From Paenibacillus farraposensis (GTDB lineage: Bacteria; Bacillota; Bacilli; Paenibacillales; Paenibacillaceae): a stretch of DNA of 64,000 nucleotides. The notes below the pieces were generated by a model. The model searched no databases and was not told the DNA's origin. It saw only the letters and a program-made list of their open reading frames with translations. Shown here in pieces: positions 52,442-63,424 of the stretch. Within the stretch, counting starts at the first letter, position 1. The number at the start of each line of letters is the position of its first letter. Where the stretch lies: assembly GCF_020736845.1 (NCBI RefSeq), contig NZ_JAFFQR010000112.1:1072461-1136460 (forward strand). Reading direction: 5' to 3'. The translations under genes and the position numbers were made by a program.

Positions 52442-53707
52442 CTACAGCAGTGCTTTTGCTGCAATATCCGTACGGTTATGCTTGCCTTCAAAGGTAATGC
52501 GTGCCGCCTGCTCGTAAGCTTGATCACGCGCCTCGGCAATATCGCGTCCCAAGCCGACCACGCCTAATACGCGCCCGCCGTTCGTGACCCATTCACCCTG
52601 TTCATTGATGCCTGTTCCGGCATGGAACACGATGGCTTCGTCTGCCTGGTCCAGCCCGTGAATCGGAATACCTTTGGCGTAAGCTGCGGGATAACCCCCG
52701 GAAGCCAACACTACGCACACCGCCGCTTCATCCTTCCATTCGATCTCCACTTGATCCAGCGTGCCGTTCACGGCCGCGAGAAAAATATCGAGCAGATCGG
52801 ACTTAAGACGCGGCAGTACAACCTGTGTTTCCGGATCGCCAAAGCGCGCGTTAAACTCAATCGTTTTGGGCTTGCCATCCGGCGAAATCATTAATCCAGC
52901 GAATAAAACCCCCCGGAACGGTCGTCCTTCAGCAACCATGGCCTTAGCCGTTGGCTTAATAATCGTCTCGATGGCTTCCTCAATAATGGAATTGGCGATG
53001 TGCGGCAATGGAGAATAGGTACCCATGCCTCCGGTATTTGGGCCTTTATCCCCATCGAAAACCGGCTTGTGGTCTTGCGCCGCTGCCATCGGTCGCACCG
53101 TTTCACCGTCCACAAAGGAAAGAATCGACATTTCCTGTCCGGCGAGGAATTCCTCAATCACGACCTGTGCACCCGCTTCTCCAAACACCTTTGCTACCAT
53201 AATATCGGACAGAGCCTTTTCTGCCTCCTCCATCGAGTAGGCAACTGTTACCCCTTTGCCTGCTGCCAGTCCGTCTGCCTTGATGACTACGGGAATCGGC
53301 TGTTCCTTCAAGTAGGCATGTGCTTCGTCGTAGCTATAAAACTTGCGATAGGTTGCTGTCGGAATATGGTATTTGTGCAGCAAATCCTTCATGAAGATTT
53401 TGCTGCCTTCGATTTCCGCCGCATTTTTACGCGGTCCGAATACCGGAATGCCCTTCGCTTCAAAGGCATCCACGATGCCGTCTGCCAGTGGATCATCGGG
53501 GCCCACCACGACCAGACCGACTTTTTTGGATTCCGCCAGCTCTATCAGTGCGTCAAACTCACTTACCGGAATCGGAACGCACTCCGCTAGCTGTCCAATG
53601 CCGGCATTGCCCGGCGCGCAATAGATTTTTCCGGCCTTGGGGCTTTTCTTCAGCGCCCACACAATCGCATGCTCGCGGCCGCCCCCTCCGATAACCAAAA
53701 TATCCAT
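52442..53707 (-). CDS. purD: Phosphoribosylamine-glycine ligase
   Basis: This 421-residue ATP-grasp enzyme joins glycine to phosphoribosylamine, the second step of purine synthesis. The start has VIGGGGREHAIVWAL, the ATP-binding loop is KADGLAAGKGVTVAYS, and GMGTYSPLP and EFNARFGDPETQVVLPRL are family signatures. GGAGG precedes the ATG by about 10 nt. It is the last gene of the operon, as in B. subtilis, 96 bp after purH. Confidence 0.95.
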   Translation of the reverse strand: MDILVIGGGGREHAIVWALKKSPKAGKIYCAPGNAGIGQLAECVPIPVSEFDALIELAESKKVGLVVVGPDDPLADGIVDAFEAKGIPVFGPRKNAAEIEGSKIFMKDLLHKYHIPTATYRKFYSYDEAHAYLKEQPIPVVIKADGLAAGKGVTVAYSMEEAEKALSDIMVAKVFGEAGAQVVIEEFLAGQEMSILSFVDGETVRPMAAAQDHKPVFDGDKGPNTGGMGTYSPLPHIANSIIEEAIETIIKPTAKAMVAEGRPFRGVLFAGLMISPDGKPKTIEFNARFGDPETQVVLPRLKSDLLDIFLAAVNGTLDQVEIEWKDEAAVCVVLASGGYPAAYAKGIPIHGLDQADEAIVFHAGTGINEQGEWVTNGGRVLGVVGLGRDIAEARDQAYEQAARITFEGKHNRTDIAAKALL

Positions 53708-53803
53708 TCAGGTGATTCCTCCGCTTCCATTATGATCATTCAGGTCAGGATTTTGCAAAATCCTCAGGTGTGAAAATGCTGCTTCATCCTCAACCGCTGC
53801 ACT

Positions 53804-55351
53804 TTAGTGCTTGAAATGGCGCACGCCCGTAAAGACCATGGCGATGCCGTATTCATTAGCCACCTTGATGGATTCTTCGTCCTTGATGGAGCCGCCCGGT
53901 TGAATGACTGCTGTAATGCCTGCTTTGGCAGCCAGCTCCAGCGTATCACCCATCGGGAAAAAGGCGTCGGATGCCAGCACAGCGCCCTTTGCTTTTTCCC
54001 CAGCCTGTTCAATGGCAATCTTGGCCGCTCCGACACGGTTCATTTGCCCCGCGCCCACACCAATCGTCATATTATCAGCCGCTAATACGATCGCATTGGA
54101 TTTCACATGCTTAACCACTTTCCAGCTAAACAAAAGCTGCTTCAATTCCTCTTCGGATGGCGCACGCTCTGTTACGACTGTAAGGGCATCCGGGTCTACC
54201 GCATGGATGTCATTTTGCTGAACGACCATGCCGCCTTCAATCGAAGTTACAACAAAACGGCTCTCTGCATGTTCAGACGGGGAAATCTCACCCAGATCAA
54301 GCAAGCGGATATTTTTCTTTTTCGTCAAAATCTCCAGCGCTTCTTTCGTAAAACCTGGCGCCAGTACAATTTCCAAAAAGATCTCGCTCAGCTTTTTCGC
54401 CGTATCGCCGTCAATAATCCGGTTGGCCGCTACGATGCCGCCAAAAATCGAGGTTGGATCAGCCGCATACGCCTTGCTGTACGCTTCATAAATACTTCCG
54501 CCGATTCCGACGCCGCAAGGATTCATATGCTTCACCGCCACCACGGCCGGTTCGCTGAATTCCTTGACGATTTGCAGTGCCGCGTTAGCATCGTTGATGT
54601 TATTGTAGGACAGCTCTTTTCCGTGAAGCTGTTTTGCCGTTGTCAATGTACCTTTCGCTGCGAGCGGCTGACGATAAAATGCCGCTTGCTGATGCGGATT
54701 TTCACCATAACGCAAATCCTGAATTTTTTCATAGGTTACCGTGTAACGCTCAGGCAATGGCTCGCCTGTCACATTTGACAAATAATCGGAGATCAAAGCG
54801 TCGTATGCAGCCGTATGACGGAACACCTTGGCTGCCAAACGCTTGCGGGTATTCAGCTCCGTATCGCCATCTTTACGGATTTCCTCCAGTACAGTGCTAT
54901 AATCATCCGCATCGACCACTACACTTACAAAAGCATGATTTTTCGCCGCAGAACGCAGCATAGTTGGACCGCCGATATCGATGTTTTCAATCGCATCCTC
55001 GTAGGTTACACCGGGTTTGGCAATCGTTTCCGCAAAAGGATACAGATTCACAACGACCAGATCAATATAATCCAGGCCCAGTTCCTTCATCTGACGCTGA
55101 TGCTCTTCATTATCCCGAACAGCCAGCAAGCCGCTGTGTACCGCTGGATGGAGCGTTTTAACACGTCCGTCCATAATTTCAGGAAATCCCGTCACCTCTG
55201 AAATCCCGATAACAGGAATGCCCTCCTTCGACAGCAAGCTGCTCGTTCCCCCTGTCGAAACGATCTCCACACCTAATTTGGACAACTCGCGGCAAAACTC
55301 CACGATTCCCCGTTTATCCGATACGCTAACGAGTGCTCTTTTAATAGCCAC
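53804..55351 (-). CDS. purH: Bifunctional AICAR transformylase/IMP cyclohydrolase
   Basis: This 515-residue enzyme performs the last two steps to IMP. The N-terminal cyclohydrolase part starts [20 protein letters not shown] and holds STGGTSSLL and [15 protein letters not shown]. The C-terminal transformylase has [11 protein letters not shown] and the terminal [20 protein letters not shown]. The start is GTG 55351 with GGAGGAG. It is 95 bp after purN in the same operon. Confidence 0.95.
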   Translation of the reverse strand: MAIKRALVSVSDKRGIVEFCRELSKLGVEIVSTGGTSSLLSKEGIPVIGISEVTGFPEIMDGRVKTLHPAVHSGLLAVRDNEEHQRQMKELGLDYIDLVVVNLYPFAETIAKPGVTYEDAIENIDIGGPTMLRSAAKNHAFVSVVVDADDYSTVLEEIRKDGDTELNTRKRLAAKVFRHTAAYDALISDYLSNVTGEPLPERYTVTYEKIQDLRYGENPHQQAAFYRQPLAAKGTLTTAKQLHGKELSYNNINDANAALQIVKEFSEPAVVAVKHMNPCGVGIGGSIYEAYSKAYAADPTSIFGGIVAANRIIDGDTAKKLSEIFLEIVLAPGFTKEALEILTKKKNIRLLDLGEISPSEHAESRFVVTSIEGGMVVQQNDIHAVDPDALTVVTERAPSEEELKQLLFSWKVVKHVKSNAIVLAADNMTIGVGAGQMNRVGAAKIAIEQAGEKAKGAVLASDAFFPMGDTLELAAKAGITAVIQPGGSIKDEESIKVANEYGIAMVFTGVRHFKH

Positions 55352-55446
55352 CTTGTCTCCTCCTTTAGCTCTTTATCAATTTATTTCCCGAGAAATATCG
55401 GAAAATGCCTGCACACCATTCTTGATATGACAAATTACAATCATGA

Positions 55447-56061
55447 TTAGGGAAGTGAAACTACTTTACGGCCATCCAAATGGATTTTGCCTTGAGCCAG
55501 TCTGCCCACCACTTCCGGATAGAGCTGGCGTTCGACGGCTTGAATAGCTGCCGATAGCGAATCCGCTGTATCATGATCCTGTACTTCCACCACACGCTGG
55601 CCAATAATGGCCCCGGTATCCATACCTCCATCCACAAAGTGAACAGTGACTCCACTGACTTTAACCCCATAGGCCAACGCCTGTCCGATCGCATCTTTCC
55701 CAGGGAATGCAGGCAGCAGTGACGGATGAATGTTAATGATTTTTCCGGCGTAAGCATCGACCATAACACTGGATAACAAACGCATGTAGCCTGCCAACAC
55801 GATGAGATCAATTGATTTCTGCTCCAGCAATGCAACCAGTTCACGTTCATAGTCTTCTCTGGCAGCATACTCCTTGGGGCGGAACGTGTGACAAGCAATC
55901 CCGGCTTTCTCTGCTCGAACTACAACAGGAGCCGCAGGCTTGTCACATATTAACAGTTCTATGGATGCGCCGCCCAGTTCTCCTCGCGCGGCCGCATCTA
56001 CCAACGACTGAAAATTCGTTCCCTCACCTGACGCAAAAACAGCAATCCGGTAGCTGTTCAT
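55447..56061 (-). CDS. purN: Phosphoribosylglycinamide formyltransferase
   Basis: This 204-residue enzyme transfers a formyl group from 10-formyl-THF to GAR. The start has AVFASGEGTNFQSL; the catalytic Asn/His/Asp appear in INIHPSLLPAFPG and HFVDGGMDTGAII. The start overlaps the purM stop by one base, so it is translationally coupled. Confidence 0.95.
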   Translation of the reverse strand: MNSYRIAVFASGEGTNFQSLVDAAARGELGGASIELLICDKPAAPVVVRAEKAGIACHTFRPKEYAAREDYERELVALLEQKSIDLIVLAGYMRLLSSVMVDAYAGKIINIHPSLLPAFPGKDAIGQALAYGVKVSGVTVHFVDGGMDTGAIIGQRVVEVQDHDTADSLSAAIQAVERQLYPEVVGRLAQGKIHLDGRKVVSLP

Positions 56062-57101
56062 TACACTTCGGCTCCCGTAAAGGTTACTATTGAGCTGCCT
56101 TCCGTTACCTTCCCGATCACATAAGCATCTTCGCCTTGCTCTTTCAGCACGTTCAATGCAGTCTGTGCATCTTCTTGGCCCACGACGATGACTAATCCGA
56201 TCCCCATATTAAAGGTCGTAAACATGTCTTTGTTGGAAATGGCCCCTTTTTCCTGCATAAGCTGAAAAATCGGCAGAATCGGCCAAGAGCCGTACTCTAT
56301 ATCCACATTGACGTGATCCGGCAGCACTCTCGGAATATTTTCGATAAAACCGCCACCTGTAATATGTGCCATGCCTTTGACCTTTACCTTCTCCAGCAAA
56401 GCCAAAACCGATTTCACGTAAATCTTGGTTGGCTCCAGCAAGACATCGCCTAGCTTACCGTTCAAGCCTTCGATTTCGTCATGCAGATCGTATCCCTGTT
56501 GTTCCAGCAGCAGCTTGCGAACCAGTGAAAAACCATTGCTGTGTACACCGCTGGAGGCCAGTCCAATTACGGTATCTCCGGGAGCAATCGAGCTGCCGTT
56601 AATGATTTTGCTTTTATCCACAATGCCGACAGTGAATCCGGCAATATCATATTCACCATCGCTGTACATGCCTGGCATTTCTGCCGTTTCACCGCCGACC
56701 AGCGCGCACCCCGATTGGTGGCAGCCCTCTGCGATTCCGGTGACAATCGCTTCGATCTTTTCCGGCACTACCCTGTCACAAGCGAGGTAGTCGAGGAAAA
56801 AGAGTGGCTCTGCGCCTCCAACGACAATGTCGTTCACACACATCGCAACTGCATCGATACCAATGGTGTCATGGCGATCCATCGCGAAAGCAAGCTTCAG
56901 CTTCGTGCCGACTCCATCCGTACCGGAAACGAGTACAGGCTCCTCGTATTTATCCTTATTCAGGCCGAACAATGCACCGAATCCCCCCAAATCGGTCAGC
57001 ACTTCGGGACGGAAGGTACGCTTGACGTGCTTTTTCATCCGTTCTACTGCTTCATTCCCCGCAGCGATATCTACTCCTGCATTTTTGTATGCTTCGGACA
57101 T
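56061..57101 (-). CDS. purM: Phosphoribosylformylglycinamidine cyclo-ligase (AIR synthetase)
   Basis: This 346-residue ATP-dependent enzyme closes the imidazole ring of AIR. Signatures include [34 protein letters not shown] and [20 protein letters not shown] lies 9 nt upstream of ATG 57101. It is separated from purF by an unusual 719-bp gap holding hairpin arrays and a structured repeat, although it overlaps purN downstream. Confidence 0.95.
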   Translation of the reverse strand: MSEAYKNAGVDIAAGNEAVERMKKHVKRTFRPEVLTDLGGFGALFGLNKDKYEEPVLVSGTDGVGTKLKLAFAMDRHDTIGIDAVAMCVNDIVVGGAEPLFFLDYLACDRVVPEKIEAIVTGIAEGCHQSGCALVGGETAEMPGMYSDGEYDIAGFTVGIVDKSKIINGSSIAPGDTVIGLASSGVHSNGFSLVRKLLLEQQGYDLHDEIEGLNGKLGDVLLEPTKIYVKSVLALLEKVKVKGMAHITGGGFIENIPRVLPDHVNVDIEYGSWPILPIFQLMQEKGAISNKDMFTTFNMGIGLVIVVGQEDAQTALNVLKEQGEDAYVIGKVTEGSSIVTFTGAEV

Positions 57102-57125
57102 TCATGAACACTCCTTCAAAAAATT

Positions 57126-57560
57126 GACCCTCCTAAGTCCTCCCTAACAGGGAGGATTCCATGGGGCTGCTCCCCCTGGACCCCTCAAGAGTCGGTCAGA
57201 TGCGTAGGATTGGGTGCTGCTTGGTATATGGTTCGTGCTGTGAGTCGCGTTTTCCGTTGTCATTTTTGCGGGCATCCCCGGCAAATGACAAGGATACGCT
57301 TTGGTGCGTGGCCGCCTATGCAGCGCGGCGGCGGGGGCACGTCCCGGGCTGTTTGCTTCGCAAAGGCGGGGACGTGCCGGGCAAAGAAGTGAGCGACGCC
57401 AACGGCGGGCTTACTTCTTTGCCCTTTAGGCAGGCAGCTTCGCCCTGCCTGCTGGTGAGCTTCGCTTCGCTGGCTCAACCTTAAAGAGCAGGGTGACTTT
57501 TTATGAGTCACCGCTCCGTCAAAAACTCATGGCATGAAATAGTTATGCCATGAGTTTTTA
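57126..57560. repeat. Multi-hairpin array, element 1 (between purF and purM)
   Basis: This GC-rich 435-bp block is made of successive perfect inverted repeats: TCCTCCC/GGGAGGA (57138-57156), TTGTCATTT/AAATGACAA (57257-57291), GGCACGTCCC/GGGACGTGCC (57336-57378), GGGCAAAGAAGT/ACTTCTTTGCCC (57379-57424), GCAGGCAG/CTGCCTGC (57430-57452), GGTGACT/AGTCACC (57492-57512) and the 15-bp hairpin at 57521-57559. It shares its starting module and its style with the block upstream of purC. The short open frames in it look like chance reading. Confidence 0.75.
57521..57559. terminator. Perfect 15-bp terminator-like hairpin inside the pur operon
   Basis: AAAAACTCATGGCAT/ATGCCATGAGTTTTT with a 9-nt loop ends in TTTTT on both strands. 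On the minus strand it lies between purF and purM, where it could cut the pur mRNA or protect a 3' end. Confidence 0.6.
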
Positions 57561-57640
57561 ACTGCCTTTCCCCTCCTCTTCCCATAGGGACAAAAGAGGG
57601 GCTGGCACTGCTGCAAAATGCTGGACACCTGAGAAACGCA

Positions 57641-57762
57641 GCGGGTGGAAGGATTCTGGAGAAGCGAAAGCGTTCGCCTTTGCTGCTGGATTCCAACCCT
57701 GTAAGGGTTATTCCAATCCTGGAATCTGGCGGCAACAGCGATCGGAAGAACCTTCCACACGC
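57641..57762. repeat. Structured intergenic repeat, copy B
   Basis: The outer stem GCGgGTGGAAGG/CCTTCCACaCGC has one mismatch at the same place as in copy A (23843-23965). The conserved blocks TCTGGAGAAGCGAAAGCG and GGCAACAGCGATCGGAAGA match copy A, and the inner stem reads GGATTCCA/TGGAATCT in place of TTGAATTTC/GAAATTCAA. Sequence differs where pairing is kept. It lies between purF and element 1. Confidence 0.7.
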
Positions 57763-57820
57763 GGAGTGGCCCCCTCAGAACCGCATTATATGGGCGCTAG
57801 TACCTCTTTTGTCCCCTATA

Positions 57821-59302
57821 CTAACAACTGCATCCGAACTTTTCCTCACCTTTAAAATCCACCTGAGTCGGATAATCATTATCGAAGCAAGCCAGGCACA
57901 GACCGCCTTTATAATCCTGTTCGTTATGTCCGCCCACAGCGGCAATCAAGCCCTCAGCACTCATAAAGTAGAGTGAGTCGGCGTTAATCTCTTTCCTGAT
58001 TTCCTCGACTGTTTTGGAAGAAGCAATCAACTCTCGGCGATCCGGCGTATCAATGCCATAGAAGCACGGGTTTTTAAAAGGCGGTGAGGTAATACGTACA
58101 TGGACCTCCAGTGCGCCCGCGTCCCGCAGCATATTCACGATTCGGCGGGACGTGGTGCCCCGGACGATGGAATCGTCAATCATGATGACGCGCTTACCTT
58201 CAACGACTCGACGCACAGCGCTCAGCTTCATTTTCACACCCTGCTCGCGCAGCTCCTGACTTGGCTGGATGAACGTACGTCCGGTGTATTTATTTTTAAT
58301 CATGCCCAACTCATAGGGAATACCTGTCTGCTCTGCATAACCAATCGCAGCCGAAATACTGGAATCCGGCACCCCGGTGACCAGATCCGCATCGACAAAA
58401 GCTTCCAAAGCGAGCTGGTTGCCCATGCGTTTGCGTGCGGCATGAAGGTTAGCTCCATTCAAATCACTGTCAGGACGAGCAAAATAAATATACTCCATCG
58501 CACACAGCGCTTTACGCTGCTTCTCTTCCGTGTAACGGTCTTCGTGCAGTCCATTTTGGTCCAGCACCAGCAGTTCACCCGGCTCGATGTCGCGCAGCAG
58601 CTCTGCTCCAATTGTCTCTAAAGCACAGGTCTCGGAGGCAAACAGATAAGCATCCCCCAGCCTGCCCATCGTTAACGGGCGCAAGCCGTTGGGATCAGAG
58701 GCCACGAGCAGCTTGTCGTTGGTCATAATAAGGAAGGCAAACCCGCCGACGATGCGCTTCAACGCATCCTTGGCAGCTTCCACCAAATTTTTGGACGACC
58801 GGGCGATCAAATGCGCGACAACCTCTGTATCACTGGTCGTTTGAAAAATAGATCCTTCCTGCTCCAGCTCATGCCGGATTTGCAAAGCATTTACGATGTT
58901 ACCGTTTGTGGCTACCGCCAAATCGCCATCACGATATTTGAAAACGAGCGGCTGCGCGTTCGTCAGCTTGCTGTCTCCACTTGTCGAATAGCGTACATGC
59001 CCTATTGCGATGTCCCCTGTCAGCGAAGCCAACAAATCTTTATTGAATACTTCTTTAACAAGGCCCATCCCGCGGTGATAATGGAACTCATCACCGCTGC
59101 TGACACAGATGCCTGCGCTCTCCTCTCCACGATGCTGGAGCGCATGCAATCCGTAATAGGCTAGAGAGGCAGCATCGGAGTGTTTGTACACGCCAAACAC
59201 ACCGCATTCCTCTTTCAATTTATCAAACAGCCCCTCTTTACCGGAGCCTTCATTATAATAATCTCCAGTCCACAACGTTCGTGCTGTTATTTCATCAGAC
59301 AT
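57821..59302 (-). CDS. purF: Amidophosphoribosyltransferase
   Basis: This 493-residue enzyme makes phosphoribosylamine from PRPP and glutamine, the first committed step. An N-terminal propeptide (about 33 residues) precedes the catalytic Cys in [11 protein letters not shown]. The glutaminase part has [15 protein letters not shown], and the PRPP site is [20 protein letters not shown]-terminal cysteines (GLCLACFDN and FGCSC) are consistent with the Bacillus-type iron-sulfur cluster. GGGAGGAT precedes the ATG. It overlaps purL by 16 bp. Confidence 0.95.
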   Translation of the reverse strand: MSDEITARTLWTGDYYNEGSGKEGLFDKLKEECGVFGVYKHSDAASLAYYGLHALQHRGEESAGICVSSGDEFHYHRGMGLVKEVFNKDLLASLTGDIAIGHVRYSTSGDSKLTNAQPLVFKYRDGDLAVATNGNIVNALQIRHELEQEGSIFQTTSDTEVVAHLIARSSKNLVEAAKDALKRIVGGFAFLIMTNDKLLVASDPNGLRPLTMGRLGDAYLFASETCALETIGAELLRDIEPGELLVLDQNGLHEDRYTEEKQRKALCAMEYIYFARPDSDLNGANLHAARKRMGNQLALEAFVDADLVTGVPDSSISAAIGYAEQTGIPYELGMIKNKYTGRTFIQPSQELREQGVKMKLSAVRRVVEGKRVIMIDDSIVRGTTSRRIVNMLRDAGALEVHVRITSPPFKNPCFYGIDTPDRRELIASSKTVEEIRKEINADSLYFMSAEGLIAAVGGHNEQDYKGGLCLACFDNDYPTQVDFKGEEKFGCSC

Positions 59303-61530
59303 GGAATGACATCCTCCCAGATTTGCTTCAAACTGGCGACTGCCTCGTTCAAAGCGGGTTGTCCGTTCACTTCAACTGTTAATTGTGTTCCTTCAACTGT
59401 ACCTAATATGGCAACTGGCACTCCCAGACCACGAAGATGCGCTTCCAGTGCAGACGCCTTATCCGGCGCTGCAGATAACAAAATACGAGATTGAGTTTCG
59501 CTGAACAAAGCATGGTCTGAACGCAAAGACGTCTCTACGTTAATCTGCGCTCCCAATCCGCCGCTAATGCTGGATTCCGCCAAAGCCACAGCCAATCCGC
59601 CCTCGGCCAGGTCATGTGCGGATTGTACCAAGCCGGACTGAATAGCCCCAAGTACCCCATTCAAGAGCTTCTTCTCCACGTCCAAGTCCAGCTCAGGCGG
59701 CCGTCCCTCGGATACACCGTGTACCACAGCCTGGAACTCGCTGCCGCCCAGCTCGGCTTTCGTTTCTCCCACCAGGAAAATGACGTCGCCTTCTGCTTTA
59801 AAGCCTTGAGTTGTAATGTGATCCGTATCATGTACCAGACCCACCATACCAACAACAGGCGTCGGATAGATGGCACCTTTGGCATTTTCGTTGTACAGGC
59901 TGACGTTACCCCCGATAACAGGAGTATCCAATACACGGCAAGCTTCGGCCATTCCGTCCACCGCTTTTTCCATTTGCCAGAAAATGTCGGGCTTTTCAGG
60001 ATTACCAAAGTTCAGGTTGTCCGTAATCGCCAGAGGCTCGCCACCAGAGCATACAATGTTACGGGCTGCTTCGCTGACTGCAATCCGTCCGCCTACCTCT
60101 GGATCAAGGTATACATAACGTCCGTTACAATCCGTAGTCATTGCAAGTCCCTTGCGAGTACCGTGCACCGTCACTATAGCTGCATCCGAGCCTGGACGAA
60201 CGGCTGTACTGGTGCGAACCATGTAATCATACTGCTCGTATACCCATTTCTTGCTGGCTACACTTGGAGAAGAGAGTATCTTTTTCAGCGCACCGTTTAG
60301 GTCCGTTACTTCCGGGTAACGCAGCGTGTCAACGCCAGCATTCTGCTCATAATAAGCAGGAACTTCGGAAGGCTTGTTGTAAATCGGGCATTCATCTACC
60401 AGTGCCGTTACTGGCATATCCCCCACCACTTCACCGTGATGGAACAAACGCAAACGACCGTCATCCGTCACCTTGCCGACCTTGGCACAAATGACGCCCC
60501 AACGCTCGAAAATTTCAAGCGCCTGTGCTTCGTCCTTTGGCTCAACAACGAACAGCATACGCTCCTGTGATTCGGACAGCATCATTTCATAAGGTGTCAT
60601 GCCCTCTTCACGCTGCGGTACCTGATCCAGGTACAGCTCAAGACCGTTGCCCGCCTTGCTTGCCATTTCGGCACTGGAGCAGGTAAGTCCTGCGGCACCC
60701 ATATCCTGAATACCCAGTACAATACCGCTGTCGATCAGCTCCAGACATGATTCCATGACCAGCTTCTCCATAAACGGATCGCCTACTTGAACCGCAGTCC
60801 GGTTCGCTTCGGATTCCTCTGTCAGCTCAACCGATGCGAAGGTCGCTCCGTGAATCCCGTCACGGCCTGTCGGCGGTCCCACATAGAACACTGGATTGCC
60901 GACCCCTTTGGCCACACCGCGCTGGATTTTATCATGATCAATCAATCCAACACACATCGCATTGACGAGCGGATTACCCTCATAGCTTTCATCAAATACA
61001 ACTTCGCCGCCTACGGTTGGAATACCGATACAGTTGCCATATCCCGCAATACCGGATACCACATGCTCGAACAAATATTTAACACGGTCGCTCTCCAGCT
61101 TGCCAAAACGCAGGGAGTTCAACACCGCCACAGGTCTTGCACCCATCGAGAAAATATCACGGATGATGCCGCCTACCCCAGTCGCTGCCCCCTGAAAAGG
61201 CTCCACAGCGGATGGATGGTTATGACTTTCAATTTTGAATACAACCGCCTGGTTGTCTCCGATATCTACAATTCCTGCTCCCTCGCCGGGTCCCATCAGC
61301 ACTCGCGGACCGCTGGTCGGAAAACGACGCAGCAGCGGCTTGGAGTTTTTGTAGGCACAATGCTCTGACCACATAACACTGAATACGCCTATCTCCGTAT
61401 AATTCGGCTGACGTCCCATGAATTCGCAGATCAACGCATATTCGCTGTCCGATACCCCCATCTGCTGATACAGTTTATGTTCGGCAACCTGCTCTGCCGT
61501 TGGTTCCTTAGCGGACACTTGCTGCGCCAT
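59287..61530 (-). CDS. purL: Phosphoribosylformylglycinamidine synthase subunit PurL
   Basis: This 747-residue synthetase subunit catalyses FGAR amidation with PurQ and PurS. Signatures include [54 protein letters not shown] and [12 protein letters not shown], with [17 protein letters not shown] near the end. ATG 61530 is chosen for GGAGGG upstream. The start overlaps the purQ end by 23 bp. It is the small, three-subunit-type PurL of Gram-positive bacteria. Confidence 0.95.
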   Translation of the reverse strand: MAQQVSAKEPTAEQVAEHKLYQQMGVSDSEYALICEFMGRQPNYTEIGVFSVMWSEHCAYKNSKPLLRRFPTSGPRVLMGPGEGAGIVDIGDNQAVVFKIESHNHPSAVEPFQGAATGVGGIIRDIFSMGARPVAVLNSLRFGKLESDRVKYLFEHVVSGIAGYGNCIGIPTVGGEVVFDESYEGNPLVNAMCVGLIDHDKIQRGVAKGVGNPVFYVGPPTGRDGIHGATFASVELTEESEANRTAVQVGDPFMEKLVMESCLELIDSGIVLGIQDMGAAGLTCSSAEMASKAGNGLELYLDQVPQREEGMTPYEMMLSESQERMLFVVEPKDEAQALEIFERWGVICAKVGKVTDDGRLRLFHHGEVVGDMPVTALVDECPIYNKPSEVPAYYEQNAGVDTLRYPEVTDLNGALKKILSSPSVASKKWVYEQYDYMVRTSTAVRPGSDAAIVTVHGTRKGLAMTTDCNGRYVYLDPEVGGRIAVSEAARNIVCSGGEPLAITDNLNFGNPEKPDIFWQMEKAVDGMAEACRVLDTPVIGGNVSLYNENAKGAIYPTPVVGMVGLVHDTDHITTQGFKAEGDVIFLVGETKAELGGSEFQAVVHGVSEGRPPELDLDVEKKLLNGVLGAIQSGLVQSAHDLAEGGLAVALAESSISGGLGAQINVETSLRSDHALFSETQSRILLSAAPDKASALEAHLRGLGVPVAILGTVEGTQLTVEVNGQPALNEAVASLKQIWEDVIPCLMK

Positions 61531-62197
61531 GACGATCCCTCCAAGCATTTAAAATAGATGTAAACATACGTTTGCCGTCATCCGTTCCAAGCAATGCATC
61601 CACCGCGCGTTCCGGGTGAGGCATCATGCCCAGTACGTTGCCTTGCTCATTACAAATCCCTGCGATATCCGTCATGGAACCATTGGGATTATCTTTATAC
61701 GTAAATACGATCTGATTGTTCGCCCGCAAACGAGCCAGCGTCTCATCATCACAGTAATAGTTGCCTTCACCGTGTGCGATCGGAATAACGATTTCTTCAC
61801 CAGCAACATAATCTTTTGTAAAAGGCGTTTTGTTATTCTCGACCTTCAACACCGTATCGCGGCAAAGGAACTTCATCGACAGATTACGTCGCAAAGCACC
61901 TGGCAGCAAACCGGCTTCAGTCAAAATTTGAAAACCGTTGCAAATGCCCAAAATATATTTGCCCTCGGCAGCTGCTTTGGCTACTTCTTTCATGACCGGG
62001 GCAAACCGTGAAATCGCGCCACAGCGCAGATAATCTCCGTAAGAGAAGCCCCCCGGAACAAGAATACAATCGTAAGGCGACAAATCTGTCGCAGTATGCC
62101 ATACATAATCGACAGGTTCACCGACCGTGCCCTCTATCGCCTTATAGCAGTCAATATCACAGTTGGAGCCCGGAAAAACCAGAACTGCAAATTTCAT
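61508..62197 (-). CDS. purQ: Phosphoribosylformylglycinamidine synthase glutaminase subunit PurQ
   Basis: This 229-residue class I glutamine amidotransferase supplies ammonia to PurL. The nucleophile Cys is in [11 protein letters not shown] and the His/Glu pair in [11 protein letters not shown]; the start has [21 protein letters not shown] 62197 follows GGAGGG, 4 bp after the purS stop. Confidence 0.95.
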   Translation of the reverse strand: MKFAVLVFPGSNCDIDCYKAIEGTVGEPVDYVWHTATDLSPYDCILVPGGFSYGDYLRCGAISRFAPVMKEVAKAAAEGKYILGICNGFQILTEAGLLPGALRRNLSMKFLCRDTVLKVENNKTPFTKDYVAGEEIVIPIAHGEGNYYCDDETLARLRANNQIVFTYKDNPNGSMTDIAGICNEQGNVLGMMPHPERAVDALLGTDDGKRMFTSILNAWRDRHGAASVR

Positions 62198-62201
62198 TAA
62201 A

Positions 62202-62447
62202 TTAGCCCTCCAGTTCGTAGCGGTAGTCTTCAATGACCGTGTTGGCTAACAGCTTTTCGCACATCTCAATGACGCGCTTTTCTGCACTCTCGCGGTCTGT
62301 TGTATCCAGATTCAGCTCCATATACTTACCAATTCTGACGCTGTCTACTTCTCCGAAACCCATCGAATGCAGTGCGCCTTGCACCGCAACTCCCTGCGGG
62401 TCCAAAACGCTTTGCTTAATTGTGACATAGACCGTTGCTTTCATCAT
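62202..62447 (-). CDS. purS: Phosphoribosylformylglycinamidine synthase subunit PurS
   Basis: This 81-residue small subunit ([37 protein letters not shown]) bridges PurL and PurQ and is found only in organisms with the three-part FGAM synthetase. Two adjacent ATG codons (62447 and 62444) are possible starts behind AAGGA. It lies 61 bp after purC. Confidence 0.92.
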   Translation of the reverse strand: MMKATVYVTIKQSVLDPQGVAVQGALHSMGFGEVDSVRIGKYMELNLDTTDRESAEKRVIEMCEKLLANTVIEDYRYELEG

Positions 62448-62508
62448 GTTCCTTCAGTTCCTCCTCCGAATGGATGAATCGTATTGGTTTTAAATAAATG
62501 ATTATTAT

Positions 62509-63390
62509 TTACTGTGCCGTTAGACGCCGCCAAATATCCGTATATCTTGCAGTTGTTTCTTCAACGACCTCAGCAGGCAACGGATCGGGCTTGCTGTTCT
62601 TGTCCCAACCGGATGATGCCAAATAGCTTCGTACCGGCTCCTTATCCATGCTGTCGATCTCTACATCCAGCTCATACTTTTCCTGAGCCCAAAAACGTGA
62701 TGAATCCGGGGTGAAAATTTCGTCAATCAAAATAACTTTTCCGTTAACAAGCCCAAACTCAAACTTGCAATCAGCCAAAATGATTCCCCGTTTTTCGCAG
62801 AAAGCACGGGCAAATTCGTACAACGCCAAGCTTTTTTCTTCAAGCTGGGCTGTTAATTCGGCCCCGATCAGCTCTTTCATTTGATCGAGGGAAATGTCCT
62901 CGTCGTGTCCGACATCGTTTTTTGCAGCCGGTGTAAATAAAGGCTTGGGAAAGCGCTCATTTTTACGCAGCCCCTCTGGCAATGGAATACCGTTAATCTC
63001 ACCAGTCTGCTCATACTGACGCCAGCCGCCTCCAGTAATATATCCGCGCACCACACACTCGATATCGATGCGCTCCGCCTTCAGTGTGACCATGATCCGG
63101 TCCTTCAACAGCTCTTTATTCTGTTCGTCGATGACATGACCGAGTTTGTTCACATCGGTATGCACGACATGGTTCTCCAGCAGGTCTTTCGTCTGCTCAA
63201 ACCAGAAAGCGCTGAGTTTATTCAGCACATTTCCCTTTTCCGGCACAGGCGGCTCCAACACGTAATCAAAAGCCGAAATCCGGTCCGTTACAACAATCAG
63301 AAAATGCTCTCCAAGATCATACAATTCACGCACCTTGCCTTTGTACAGAAGCGGCGCGCTGATCAGATCTTCGGCAGTAGACAATGACAT
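62509..63390 (-). CDS. purC: Phosphoribosylaminoimidazole-succinocarboxamide synthase
   Basis: This 293-residue SAICAR synthetase has YKGKVRELYDLGEHFLIVVT, DRISAFDYVL, ECVVRGYITGGGWRQY, DCKFEFGL and LIDEIFTPDSSRFW. It is of the longer form (about 290-300 residues), with a distinct C-terminus compared with the 240-residue B. subtilis type. AGAGGTG precedes ATG 63390. It is the first operon gene in the window; purE/K/B would be expected to lie beyond the right end. Confidence 0.93.
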   Translation of the reverse strand: MSLSTAEDLISAPLLYKGKVRELYDLGEHFLIVVTDRISAFDYVLEPPVPEKGNVLNKLSAFWFEQTKDLLENHVVHTDVNKLGHVIDEQNKELLKDRIMVTLKAERIDIECVVRGYITGGGWRQYEQTGEINGIPLPEGLRKNERFPKPLFTPAAKNDVGHDEDISLDQMKELIGAELTAQLEEKSLALYEFARAFCEKRGIILADCKFEFGLVNGKVILIDEIFTPDSSRFWAQEKYELDVEIDSMDKEPVRSYLASSGWDKNSKPDPLPAEVVEETTARYTDIWRRLTAQ

Positions 63391-63424
63391 TTCATTACAC
63401 CTCTTTCAAAAGAGTATGGCCCCT

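Noticed and set aside
53000-53590. A 196-residue open frame opposite purD
   Set aside because: Complete antisense shadow of purD with His/Cys-rich composition typical of reversed coding sequence.
57161-57511. Several short open frames within the hairpin array
   Set aside because: They change frame with each palindrome, have Cys/Arg-rich composition and no ribosome binding sites; structure explains the sequence better.
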